Below are positions 34,364 to 45,480 of a DNA stretch of 64,000 bases, piece by piece (position 1 is the first letter of the stretch; each line of letters begins with the position of its first letter). The notes beneath the pieces were generated by a model. It was not told the origin of the DNA and ran no database searches. It saw only the letters and a program-made list of their open reading frames with translations. The stretch spans positions 1-64,000 of the forward strand of contig CBFFRP010000365.1 in assembly GCA_965644295.1 (NCBI GenBank). Reading direction: 5' to 3'. Both the position numbers and the translations under genes were made by a program. This DNA is from Paraphysomonas bandaiensis. Lineage: Eukaryota; Chrysophyceae.

Positions 34364-35653
34364 ATGTCTCTATTGAGACCGTGGCTGAGTCACATCAGTG
34401 TGCCCAGGGCCTTTTACACTCCCTTACTGCTGCATTTTGTTGACCACCACGCTTCCGACAAATTACCTGTCACACCATGTTGTACACGCTCCAAGCCCCC
34501 CTGCCTGGCCTTGCAACCTTCACCCTACTCAACTACTTCAGTTAAACCACGTGCCTGCACCAATGCAGCGCTGACCGCACCTATGTGCTATCCCCTCAGC
34601 AGACAACTTCGTCTCACCCATCGCTTTCTACGGCTACAACCTCTCAGAACATGGCTCGTGCGAGCAGGCTCACGAAAACGACCCCCATGGACCCCCTATG
34701 CAATCACTGAATACTCTCGATCCCTCTCAACTGTGCAACAGGGCTGCCTTCTGCCGCCCACTCAGCCCAACCCAACATGGTTTGTCTGTGGTCCATCCAC
34801 CCAGCAGGCTACCCCCTCACCCTGTTCACCTATCACCCCCACAGCCCATCCATCTCATTGGATAGACACTGTATTCCGCATACGGTATACTCGACTACTG
34901 TACTACTGTGTCCTACAGGATGTATACCATTCCGTGTACCTGTCTACCTGTACTGTTGGACACATCACCATGTCCATGTACCTGTCTACCTGTACTGTTG
35001 GACACATCACCAGCTCTCTCTCTCTGTCCAACACACTCATAACACCACTGCAGTGTCATACACACACACAGTACACTCTACCTCCTCCTAGAAAACCCCC
35101 GGACAAACTATCGCCTCTCCCTTCGTCTCTGATACCTTGCCGTCATCTTCCTTACACACACTCTCTATGCCTCAGTCTGTACCCCCCTGCACCAACACAG
35201 ACACTGACAAGGGCAGCTGAGGACGTCCGAGTGTCTCCTCCAGACCATCATCATCATCACGATCATCTCGTGCATAGGTCTATCAGAGTACTCGACCTCA
35301 GTGACTCTTGTTCTGTTGCGCAGTCTCACTCTCCTCAATCAGATGTTGCCTCTCTTGCACCATCACACTCCCTCTCGACTCCCTGTAGCTGGACACACCG
35401 GATGACCCTCACATCCCACCCCTGTACAGCTATACACCCTCTTGCATGTGTTCTCTACCGCTGGCTAAGACAGCAAAAGAGCCGATTTCGACGCTTCTTC
35501 ACAGTAGGCCATAACCTTTTGCAAGACCTTCATCCACATACCTCCGAGCCACTTGGAACAATGCCTAAAGGAAGGCCACCAGATCGCCAATCTCAGAAGG
35601 GCATATTACTGTTTCCCCTAACTGCCATAAGGCTAATAAGACAGTCCCCGTGA
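34364..35653 (+). other. C-rich segment with a 429-codon ORF, doubtful gene
   Basis: From about 34330 to 35470 the plus strand is strongly C-rich and unlike its AT-rich surroundings. The ORF is rich in Pro, Ser, Thr, His and Leu, has a tandem 39-bp duplication (STCTVGHIT twice) and runs at its 3' end into the dispersed repeat at 35485-35968. It may be open because C-rich codons avoid stops, or it may be part of the dispersed element. No domain recognised. Confidence 0.35.
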
Positions 35654-35968
35654 GGTACATAAGGCTATCTATCATATAGCGAGTGGAGTCTCATCCCAAG
35701 AGGAGACCTCCAGATCACACGCGCCGGTGAGTCCCAGGACACACGATCATGGCGAGCCTCATAACACACACTAAGAACGGAAGTGGTTGCACCTTGGTGC
35801 TTGCGGCGACGCACAAGCAGCTTCTGTAGCGTTAAATAGTAGGATAAAAGAGTTTGTATTGATTAGTTGCGGGTAGTAGTCTAACTAGTATGACTAGCAT
35901 TCTTCTAGCCACTAATTGGTGCAGGCTTTCAACGCCTATTGCTAAATAATCAGACATTCAATATATAT
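35485..35968 (+). repeat. Dispersed repeat, inverted partner of 27005-27497
   Basis: See the partner at 27005. Together they form a ~490-bp inverted repeat pair enclosing about 8 kb that contains the SFI1-like and TRAF-like genes. Confidence 0.88.
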
Positions 35969-37659
35969 ATTTCATCTTTCGTCTGCTGTAGAAGATCATA
36001 ATGTCATAATGATGTCAGTGCAAGCGATCTATCTTCATAACAACCAGGACTTCGTAACAACTTCAAGAATATTACAGGAGAGTTTAAGTGCCATATCTGA
36101 TGCTATATAGGCGGTAAAGGGCAGTGGTATTCATGGGTTCGGGTTACATTGTGCTTATGAGAGGATATCGTGTGCCTCATATCATACTCACATATCATTC
36201 AATCAGGTGCACTAGCAGAGGTTAAGCGTATTAGATATATATGTGATGATGATGTTAATTAAGGCAATAAGAAGCCTTTCGTTTGCCTGCAACTGTTCAT
36301 TTATCATCACACTTATGTACGAATTTCAACACCTCGCAGTTGCTATTTCATTAGTATCCTTCTGTGATTGGAGTGCATTTGTTGGATATATTATATATAT
36401 AAATTTGAGTTTGCGTATTGTCTCTTGTATAAATTTTAAAAATTTTGAGCGCGGGACGATATAGCCTCCTTATTGCCCGTAGTTAAATATAACTATATAT
36501 AATATTAAGCCATATTACAGTAGTGTAGCAGAATAGACAATAAAAGGGAATTTGGGGCATTAAATCATAATTCCAATTATAATTGACTCCAGCTTGCTTC
36601 AATTAGTTGTCAATCTTATACTGATATTGATAAAAAACGGCATTTTTATTGAAAAAATCCAATTTTTACTATAAAATCGAAGATTGATGAAAGACTATAG
36701 TATCACATGATAATTCACTTAAATTATTGGTAATATGAGCGATAGACTGGTACCTAAATCAATGCACGAATGTTGTTTGAAAAATAGTGATAATAACGAC
36801 GAGGTTGCAATGCTTCCAATGCACTTCAGTTTGATTGTTGATGGGTTGACGTGCACTAAAATTAAAATATTTTTGCTAGATGAGGATGATTAATGACAGT
36901 TTAGAATAACGGCGCCGTACAATGTTAGATTGATGGTAACAGGCAACGGAAGCGAACACCTTAATCAGCATACTCGTTACTGCACATGTAGTACTTGCAT
37001 GCCGCAACCAATATGGTTGAAAGGTAGTTCAGTAGAGCTAAGATTGAAATGATATGAAATATGCACAAGAGTACTACTTAAGTTTTTACTCATCAACCGT
37101 CGCCTCTGGAATGAAATGGCAGTTGAGGTAGCTATATTGACAGCTAATGTACTTTATTACTAAATAATTGCTATTAATTGCAGTTATTTGCAATAATTGA
37201 AATTGAGATAGCAAGTAATAATTGAACTACCAACTAAAGCTCTACGTGAAAGAAATAATACCTATATCTAATTTGAATTGTATACAGTAGAATATTATTA
37301 AAACCGAATATGGCGTGTACAGATTTTACTTCGACGAACGAAGAAAGTACGAATATAAAATATTATATATTACTTTAACTGCTACCTTTGACTCATTTCA
37401 TTCATGCGTTTTGAGCATTCAATCAATATTCTATCTTAACATGCTTTGCAACCCGTACAAGGACATATTCTTCCGTTATGGCAGTACATCAAGTGGTCTG
37501 CAATTCTACACACTGATGCACTTAAGCACACAGTGCAAAAACTCTGCAAGAACCACATCCATATTGCCCTTTACCAACAGTATAATCATAGTACAGACAC
37601 GCCAGTACAATACATACAACGTAATGATATCACGTTCCTTGTATACAGTCATTCATCCA
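35969..37659. other. AT-rich intergenic region
   Basis: No gene accepted. About 37190-37225 matches in reverse the hairpin loop found in the array units. The plus ORF at 37315-37701 overlaps the TAF13 3' end antisense and shows no domain. Confidence 0.45.
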
Positions 37660-37962
37660 CTACTCGTGTTCAGTAACCTCAATACGTTGTACTTTACGTA
37701 ATTCATCATTTGTTTTTAATAATTTTTGTATTCTTGAAAACTTTGATGTGTCTTGCCTGACAAGATATAAGAAACACTCCTTATCTAGTTTACCCTGTAA
37801 AGATGCCATATCTAAAGCCCGTATAACTAAACTATCGATGTATTGCTCTACTAGTGATTTCACGAGAGATACCGACTCACTATCTGGTGGCCATTCATCT
37901 CCGAAACCGAACATCATTTCCTCAATACTTGAAGTTAAGTGATTATTTGTTTCTGAAGACAT
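37660..37962 (-). CDS. TAF13: TFIID subunit TAF13
   Basis: Histone-fold subunit of TFIID that pairs with TAF11 in the general transcription machinery. Single exon, 100 aa, starting MSSETNNHLTSS at 37962. An in-frame ATG 54 bp upstream exists, but the added hydrophobic stretch (MLITVCLQFLHNL) is not family-like. Landmarks: MMFGFGDEWPPDSESV, SLVEQYIDSLVIRALDMA, GKLDKECFLYLVRQD, KFSRIQKLLKTNDELRKV, which follow the MFGFGD ... ESV ... ED-FL-R-D-KF-R ... L ... EL-RA pattern of TAF13. Length is close to yeast and animal proteins (~124-167 aa), with a short tail. A long ATGT array begins about 50 bp upstream of the start. Confidence 0.93.
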   Translation of the reverse strand: MSSETNNHLTSSIEEMMFGFGDEWPPDSESVSLVKSLVEQYIDSLVIRALDMASLQGKLDKECFLYLVRQDTSKFSRIQKLLKTNDELRKVQRIEVTEHE

Positions 37963-38010
37963 TGTGCTATATGCGTGGAGATTATGGAGGAATTGAAGAC
38001 ATACAGTGAT

Positions 38011-38569
38011 GAGCATGTATGTATGTATGTATGTATGTATGTATGTATGTATGTATGTATGTATGTATGTATGTATGTATGTATGTATGTATGTATGTAT
38101 GTATGTATGTATGTATGTATGTATGTATGTATGTATGTATGTATGTATGTATGTATGTATGTATGTATGTATGTATGTATGTATGTATGTATGTATGTAT
38201 GTATGTATTTATTTATGTATGTATGTATTTATGTATGTATGTATGTATGTATGTATGTATGTATGTATGTATGTATGTATGTATGTATGTATGTATGTAT
38301 GTATGTATGTATGTTTGTATGTATGTATGTATGTATGTATGTATGTATGTATATGTGTGTATGTATGTATGTATGTATGTATGTATGTATGTATGTATGT
38401 ATGTATGTATGTATGTATGTATGTATGTATGTATGTATGTATGTATGTATGTATGTATGTATGTATGTATGTATGTATGTATGTATGTATGTATGTATGT
38501 ATGTATGTATGTATGTATGTATGTATGTATGTATGTATGTATGTATGTATGTATGTATGTATGTATGTT
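38011..38569 (+). repeat. (TATG)n microsatellite, ~560 bp
   Basis: ATGT tetranucleotide with a few interruptions (ATTT near 38205-38230, TTTG near 38314, ATATGTGTG near 38350). It lies immediately upstream of TAF13 and reads ACAT on the TAF13 sense strand. Confidence 0.98.
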
Positions 38570-39074
38570 TTTGGCTGCTTGACATGGTTTGGAGATTAAT
38601 GCTTTATTTAGTTGTAGCTGCACATATAGGGTAGGGGAAATAGCGTCACTGCAGTTCAAACCAACGCTGATGTAGATTAGACCAGAGCTAGGGTATTATC
38701 TCTAGCCCTGGACCAGTCCTCTATGTAGTGTTACACCAGCACCTCCCATTATCAATTTATCATGTTCTGTTTACTGTTCCTGCTAGTGCATGACAAATGA
38801 GAGACTGTTTAATATCACTCTGTCATTAGCAGTAAGATCATGTGTTTGCTGTTGAACATATTCTGTAGATTCCAGGAAATTTCCTTCAGGAGGACTGAGA
38901 ATTTCGTTGATGATACATCATGATTAATACACTACATTATACAATACGGAGCTATATAATAGAGTACTCTATAGGTGAGATATAAGAGCAGCATCACCAT
39001 TTTCTAAAGTCTTTAGTAGTAATCGGGTAGATGGTGTATTACTTCGAAAGTTCTTTTAGTAAAAATTTAATATG
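38570..39074. other. Intergenic, nothing recognised
   Basis: No ORF or repeat of note. Confidence 0.4.
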
Positions 39075-39500
39075 GTGGTGGTATCTGTTTATAATTAATC
39101 AGCCACCAAAGCCACCACTACTTCAAAGCTAATCGCAGTTTTGACAATAGTTGTTGTTGGATTTTATGACGAGGACAGCAGTGTGTTGTTTTCAATAGGG
39201 ACAGTACGGCAGTAAAGTCCCACTAGCACAGAAGTGCTGCGGCAAGTAAAACAGTTTATTAAATAAATATCGAATCAGTATTTCTGACAGATTATTCCAA
39301 TAAGACTTCACATGTAGTGTTATAAAATGAAACGGATTGAACTTATTAAGTGATACATTGTGGTGCGTATCTATATACCTTATCTCCTATCTTACACTCC
39401 ACGTGCCGCAGTCTTATTGAGGTAGAAATTTCAACAGATTCACTGTCGCTATCTGAACCTCCTTCAAAGTTTCCTTCAAGCTCTCTATAATGTAATCTTA
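39075..39500 (-). pseudogene. Decayed copy of the 60466-60880 gene 3' region
   Basis: Collinear with 60466-60880 at moderate identity, e.g. shared CAGTACGGCAGTAAAG, CACTAGCACAGAAGTGCTG and CCTTATCTCCTAT. It includes the 3' coding part (reverse-strand acidic segment, here shortened) and the 3' flank. It is older than the other duplications in the window. Confidence 0.7.
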
Positions 39501-40559
39501 ACTTGATTAATGAGTGAATACACGTCCAGTTAACTTAGTAATCATCCAATTGTGTCATATCTTGACAGCTCTTTCACACTTTCTCAGGTTTTGTTTGTAC
39601 TACATCCTAAGATATGTCTATATAGTGTTACTAAGTTGTTACTAAGTGTGAATAGAAGTAAGTGTTACTAAGTGTCGAAAGGTTATGTAAGTAAAAGTTA
39701 CGTTGTATCGAATGTTAGTTATTGGTAAAAATGAAACAAACTAAGACTAAGGAACAGATAGCAAAAAATATTACTAAATAAGTAGAAACAAACGATGCAG
39801 GAAGAAGTGTTAAGTCAGCCGACGGAAATGAATTGGTTTCAGTGAGCTGGTCATGTCTCCAGTTCGGCTGTTCGAGCTGCCACATGCTGCTGCTCGTTTA
39901 AAGTATCCATTCTCTTGCGGCGAATATTAGTAACGAATCATTTCATCCAGTGTATCTGGACAAGTAAGAGCATGCAATGTCTGATAGAAGGGATCAGGAC
40001 TGCGGTCTTCCATGATCGAACACTCTGCAGGCAAGGGAGTAAAATCTTCCTCAAGCTCCAGAGCGCAAGTAAAACTCCAGGATTGTCAGGCAAGGGAATT
40101 TTACTTGCGCTCTGGAGTATATTCTGGATACGAGTGTATGGATGGGAGTTCTATGAGCTCTACTGGGATGCCCTTCGCGCTAACGAGAACAAAAGCGTCG
40201 TTTTTCATCGTCTTGTCATGGAGCATGCCAATAAAGAAGTGTCACTCCAGGCAACACTCACTGTGAGGACACGAATCTTAGTCGTGATGATAACTCTGAC
40301 TTGATTGCAGTGAAGTTGTGATTGTGTAGTAATCGCAAATGCGGCTGACTAAAGTGTGACGTCGAACAGAACATTGAAGTATGGGCAGGCACTGGTATGT
40401 GAACAGCGTTTTGGAACTCCAAGGAGCAGATAGGGATGGTTTGAGGGAACAAGATACCATCATCCAGCTGAAATCTTGATGTCGTGCTGCAGAAACCGCA
40501 ACTTCAATTAGATAGTAGCGAATGCCACGCACTTAGATTGTGATGTCTTGGAATTCCAA
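39501..40559. other. Intergenic region with a hairpin
   Basis: ORFs of up to 129 aa (39915-40304) have no domain character. About 39500-39570 is an inverted copy of 19410-19480. A perfect 19-bp stem occurs at 40056-40117 (separate entry). Confidence 0.4.
40056..40117. repeat. Perfect 19-bp stem hairpin
   Basis: CTCCAGAGCGCAAGTAAAA at 40056-40074 is the exact reverse complement of 40099-40117, with a 24-base loop. It could be a small MITE relic or cruciform site. Its function is unknown. Confidence 0.85.
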
Positions 40560-40577
40560 TAAGGCAACAATTCTGTG

Positions 40578-40739
40578 TGTGGGAATAAGTCGATCCAGCA
40601 GAATATGTCGATCCAGCAAAAAAATCCAGGCTTTTTTGATGCATGTTGTTTTTTGACGAATATATTTCAGAGAAATAACGAAAAAAGGTCGATTTTTTTG
40701 CTGGATCGACATATTCTGCTGGATCGACTTATTCCCACA
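40578..40739. mobile_element. Foldback MITE with perfect 49-bp inverted repeats
   Basis: The arms 40578-40626 and 40691-40739 are perfect reverse complements (outer end TGTGGGAATAAGTCGATCC), each with an internal direct repeat of GTCGATCCAGCA. The loop is 64 bp. It sits inside a copy of the decayed gene family. The related spacer at 20557-20585 (CCAATAAGCAATTTGAGAG) acts as the empty site, showing an insertion of about 175 bp. AATT flanks both sides, possibly a target duplication. No coding capacity. Confidence 0.85.
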
Positions 40740-40744
40740 GAAGG

Positions 40745-41430
40745 AATTTGAGAGAGCGAATACACTGTGAATCGTGCCATTATTAACTGTGAGTTCGTAT
40801 TGCAAGCTTCATCACTATGCGGGAGAGCTATTGTGAAGGTTTATGCCTCATTATCGACAAAATGAGCGTGAAAAGTGGGTTCCCGTGACCTGTAGAAAAG
40901 CGGAGAGTGTATGTCTCGAGGTTATTGAAGATGACGCAAGCAAGCAGAATGCCTATTAGTATTGGAGGGGAGAAAAGCATTTGAAATGCGCAGTGAAAGT
41001 TCAGTCCGAGTAGGTCGTTGATTCATGTGCTGATTTACAGCATGAAACCGTGTTTGAAATGGAAAAAGAAGACCATGCAGGTGAGGTAGTGGATATGCTC
41101 GACTTACTGAGCAATGCTCTCAGTCGTGGTAAATAGAGAATTGCATCAGAAATGGCTTTAAGCTCCAGAGACTCCGGGCTAGTGTCAGGTAATAAGTAGT
41201 GGTACTAGAGACTAGAGTAGTAGAGTGTGTAGCTGGAGTACTATTGGGCTGTTGAGTAATAATCAGTTCATTCATTGGGGTACAGTTATTGCTTTTCTGT
41301 TACATGCGCAAGCAATAATGAGACCTAGATGGTGTACTGTAATGTACTATAAGATTAGGTGAAATTTATATATGCTCAAGATTTGTCGTTAATTTGCAGC
41401 AAACGCATGCATGTGTATGTGAATATGAAA
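40745..41430 (+). pseudogene. Third copy of the decayed CxxC gene family
   Basis: Runs in reverse complement to about 20545-19815. It preserves KCAVKVQSE, DLQHETVFEMEKEDHAGEVV and LVSGNK but has in-frame stops (after VQSE and after SRGK), and the part encoding TPICAVC has been deleted. Non-functional. Confidence 0.75.
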
Positions 41431-41659
41431 TATATGATGTACATTGTATACTAACCATATTACATGCATGCAATATTTGCTAGTTAGAGTATGCTTCCAC
41501 AATAGTCTTGTAGGTGAATACCTACTGTTCTTACGTTCTTACACCTAGACAACCGAGACAATCTACTCGTACGAGTCATGGGAATTCGAGAAGAGAAAAA
41601 GTCAAAAATTATAAAAAAGTACCTTTTTATATTTAATTCCAACAAGCACAACCATGTTC

Positions 41660-41940
41660 CACTATTGATTTAATATGTGTACCGGCACCAAGCAAGCTCC
41701 AGCTAGATCTACACTATACTTGCATGGCCTATATGGGATTACAAGAAACCCCGCGCATGCAAGGGGAGGAGGGGGCGGTCTATACTGAGTCATGCCTGGT
41801 CATGATCTATGCGGTCAGTTACGTTGGTGCACTTGTAGACTGGTGGAAGAATCAGTGCAAAATCTCGGTGTTATAAGTGGTATACCAGCGAACTTAACTA
41901 TGGCCACGCCCTCGGAATGGGGCAAGTTGAATAATACATG
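41660..41940 (+). repeat. Dispersed repeat, inverted relative to 57475-57870
   Basis: Shares GCACCAAG-AGCTCCAGCTAGATC, TGGGATTACAAGAAACCCCG and AGTGCAAAATCTCGGTGTTA-type strings, in reverse complement, with 57475-57870. Near 41909-41935 it has CCTCGGAATGGGGCAAGTTG, resembling the tRNA-like segment at 57945-57970. Probably a SINE-type family. Confidence 0.65.
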
Positions 41941-42519
41941 CTGTATAAACAATCAGAGTGTTGTCAAACATAACATACATGCATATGTCGTCTGGTTGTG
42001 TTCATATTGCAGGTAATGCATGCATGTGAGTTGAGTGATACATCATGCTGTCTATAGCTATTAATACTCAATGAAATATAATAATATGACGATAGATTCG
42101 TGCTCAGCACCTCTGAATTAGTCTACCAGCATCATTCCTCCATCAGCATCACTGTGAGCAGACATACTCAGACAAACCATGATCACAAGGGCATCATGAT
42201 GGATGACAGCGACAGATGGTTGAAAAGATGAAGACACTCACTTGCAACTTAACGCAACACTGAACTGATGAGAGATCAAAGTGACGGTCACGAGAATGAA
42301 ATGGATGTGTGTGTGTGTGTGTTATGGGCAGATGAAAAGAAATCACCAAATGAAAAATAGTGTGTCTCTTCAAGATACGAAGTGTGTATTATGGTATCTT
42401 TTTTTGTTCTGATCGTGTGAGTGCGTTGTAGTATCGTAGAAGTGAGATGATGATGTATGTATATACCACTCTCACTTCTTTCCTACACTTCACTCCACTT
42501 CTATATACAGATATATGAG
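41941..42519. other. 5' flank of ankyrin gene 1
   Basis: No gene. A short GT run lies near 42307. The sequence just before the start (CACTTCTATATACA) is conserved before ankyrin gene 2, so the two genes share a 5' leader. Confidence 0.5.
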
Positions 42520-44873
42520 ATGGGTAATATTACTGAAGCTGCTTATAAGGGTGATTTCAATGGTGTGAAGAGGTGTGTTGAGAGGGGTATCAATATCAAT
42601 ACACGAGATGAATGGGTAACAGACATATACATACATACATACATACATACATACATACATACATACATACATACATACCTACATACATACATACATACAT
42701 ACATACATACATACCTACATACATACATACATGCATAGAGTGTTATGAGGCTCATATGATATTTTTGTTATTGTTTTGTTTTGTAGGATGGTTCTACAGC
42801 TCTTCACTATGCTGCCTATAATGGTCACAGAGATACAGCAGAGTATCTTATAAGAGCAGGAGCAGATATAAATATTCAAAATAATGTACGTAACCCCTCC
42901 ATACAGACATACAGAGATACAGAGATAGAGTGTGATGAAGGCTCATGTGATGTTGTTGTTTTGTTTTATAGTATGGTTTTACAGCTCTTCACTTGGCTGC
43001 CGCTTATGGTCACAGAGATATAGCTGAGTATCTTATAAGAGCAGGAGCAGAAATACATATACAAAACAAAGTACGTAACCCCTCCATACAGACATACAGA
43101 GATACAGAGATAGAGTGTGATGAGGGCTCGTATGATATTTGTGTTATTGTTTTGTTTTATAGAATGGTTGGACAGCTCTTCACTCTGCTGCCTCTGGTGG
43201 TCATAGAGATATAGCTGAGTATCTGATAAGAGCAGGAGCAGATATTAATATACAAAACAAAGTACGTAACCCCTCCATACATACAGACAGACAGACATAC
43301 AGAGATAGAGTGTTATGAGGGCTCGTATGATATTTTTGTTATTGTTATTGTTTTATAGGGTGGTTGGACAGCTCTTCACTCGGCTGCGTATAATGGTCAC
43401 AGAGATATAGCAGAGTGTCTTATAAGAGCAGGAGCAGATATAAATATACGAACCAATGTAAGTAACCCCTCCATACATACATACATACACACAGTGTTCG
43501 AGGGCTCGTATGTTATTGTTATTGTTTTATAGGGTAGTTTTACAGCTTTTCACTGGGCTGCCTATAATGGTCACAGAGATACAGCAGAGTGTCTTATAAC
43601 AGCAGGAGCAGATATAAATATACAAAACAAAGTACGTAACCCCTCCATACATACATACATACATACATACAGACAGACAGACATACAGATAGAGATAGAG
43701 TGTGATGAGGGCTCGTATGATATTTTTGTTATTGTTTTGTAGGATGGTTGGGCAGCTCTTCACTGGGCTGCCTCTAGAGGTCACAGAGATACAGCAGAGT
43801 GTCTTATAAGAGCAGGAGTAGATATAAATATACGAACCAATGTAAGTAACCCCTACATACATACATACATATATTCATACAGTGTCAATAAGGCTCATAT
43901 GATATTATTGTTATTGTTGAATAGGGTGGTTGTGCAGCTCTTCACTGTGCTGCCTCTAGAGGTCACAGAGATACAGCTGAGTATCTTATAAGAGCAGGAG
44001 CAGATATTAATATACTAGACAATGTAAGTAACCCCTCCATACATATATATATATTCATACAGTGTCAATAGGGCTCATGTAGTATTATCGTATTTGTTTC
44101 TTAGGTTGGTTCTACAGCTCTTCACTATGCTGCCAGTAAAGGTCACAGAGATACAGCTGAGTATCTTATAAGAGAAGGAGCTGATATTAATAAACGAGAC
44201 ATTGTATGTAACCCCTTTATACATATATATATACATACAGTGTAAATAGGTCTCATGTGATATTATCGTATTTGTTTTATAGGTTGGTTCTACAGCTCTT
44301 CACTATGCTGCCAGTAAAGGTCACAGAGATACAGCTGAGTATCTTATAAGAGAAGGAGCAGATATTAATAAACGAGACATTGTATGTAACCCCTCTATGC
44401 ATATATATATATATATACATGCATACATACATACAGTGTAAATAGGTCTCATGTGATATTATCGTATTTGTTTTATAGGTTGGTTCTACAGCTCTTCACT
44501 ATGCTGCCAGTAAAGGTCACAGAGGTATAGCTGAGTATCTTATAAGAGCAGGAGCAGGTATTAATATACGAGACAATGTAAGTGACCCCTGCATACGTGT
44601 ATACATACTTATATGCATACATATATATATATACGTATATAGTGTTATGAGGCTCATATATAAGTGTGCATGTACTTCACTGATTCTTTATGTATATACA
44701 TACGTACATGCATAGAGTGTTATGAGGGCTCGTATGATATTTTTGTTATTGTTTTATAGTATGGTTGGACAGCTCTTCACTATGCAGCTCGTTATTGTCA
44801 TGGAGATACAGCTGAGTGTCTTATAAGAGCAGGAGCAGATATAACTATACCAATCAATGTAATATACATATAA
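42520..44873 (+). CDS. Ankyrin-repeat protein 1, one repeat per exon
   Basis: Exon 1 (42520-42615, [16 protein letters not shown]) is followed by eleven exons of exactly 99 bp, all phase 0, each encoding one 33-residue ankyrin repeat of the form [20 protein letters not shown]: 42787-42885, 42972-43070, 43163-43261, 43359-43457, 43533-43631, 43743-43841, 43925-44023, 44105-44203, 44283-44381, 44479-44577, 44760-44858. This gives 395 aa; reading past the last, weak donor (GTAATA) stops at 44873. Introns are 75-182 bp and are themselves alike (donor GTACGTAACC or GTAAGTAACC, tail TTTTATAG). Ankyrin repeats are protein-interaction scaffolds; the specific partner is unknown. The two exons downstream are decayed. 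Confidence 0.82.
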
Positions 44874-44918
44874 CATATATACAGTGTTGATAGGGCTCAT
44901 ATGATATTTTTTTAATAG

Positions 44919-45017
44919 ATTGGTTTTACAGCTCCTACTTGGCTCTCTCTAATTGTCAGAGATATATATCTGCGTATCTTTTAAGATCAGGAGCAGATGC
45001 ATATATACGAGACAATG
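44919..45017 (+). pseudogene. Degenerate ankyrin exon of gene 1
   Basis: After acceptor TTTTTTTAATAG it starts ATTGGTTTTACAGCTC but has lost the frame (CCTACTTGGCTCTC in place of TTCACTTGGCTGCC) and meets a TAA. The flanking GTAAGTAACCCC donor is still present. If spliced in, it would end the protein. Confidence 0.7.
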
Positions 45018-45480
45018 TAAGTAACCCCTACATACATATGTGACATATCTGTATGTTGTCCTCTATACAAGGGTGAGTGTATCCTGACTACAGTGGGTAT
45101 ACGGTTGTAGGGTAGATGTTGGGTGAAGACATGTGGTGCTGTTGGGTACGAGTGGTAGATGGGTACGCATTTACATTTGCACGGGTACGAGATGTACGGG
45201 GCTTAAGTGTAGAGCCATCTTGTGCAAGATTGCTATGAGGAGTCACTCTTCTTAAGTTATGAGAGCATAGGTAGGAATAGTACTGATAATCATCTTTTGA
45301 GTAATGATCAGGGAATGACATTAAAGTATACGCGTGATGCATCTAGGCATAGTCCTCTGCTCACAAGCCCCACATCCCAGTCGTTTCACATCCATCCATC
45401 CATACATACATACATACATACATACATACATGCATAGAGTGTTATGAGGCTCATATGATATTGTTGTTATTGTTTTATAG

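Noticed and set aside
37315-37701. 128-codon plus-strand ORF
   Set aside because: Overlaps the TAF13 3' end on the opposite strand, low complexity of aromatic/Ser residues, no domain.
37963-38016. Longer TAF13 start with MLITVCLQFLHNL
   Set aside because: The extension has no counterpart in the family and borders the microsatellite; MSSETNN is the better start.
43527-43862. Minus-strand ORF in ankyrin gene 1
   Set aside because: Antisense of ankyrin exons and ACAT introns; codon pattern is that of the plus-strand exons.
45088-45342. 84-codon minus-strand ORF in the ankyrin 1 insert
   Set aside because: No domain and low complexity; more likely part of an inserted non-coding repeat.
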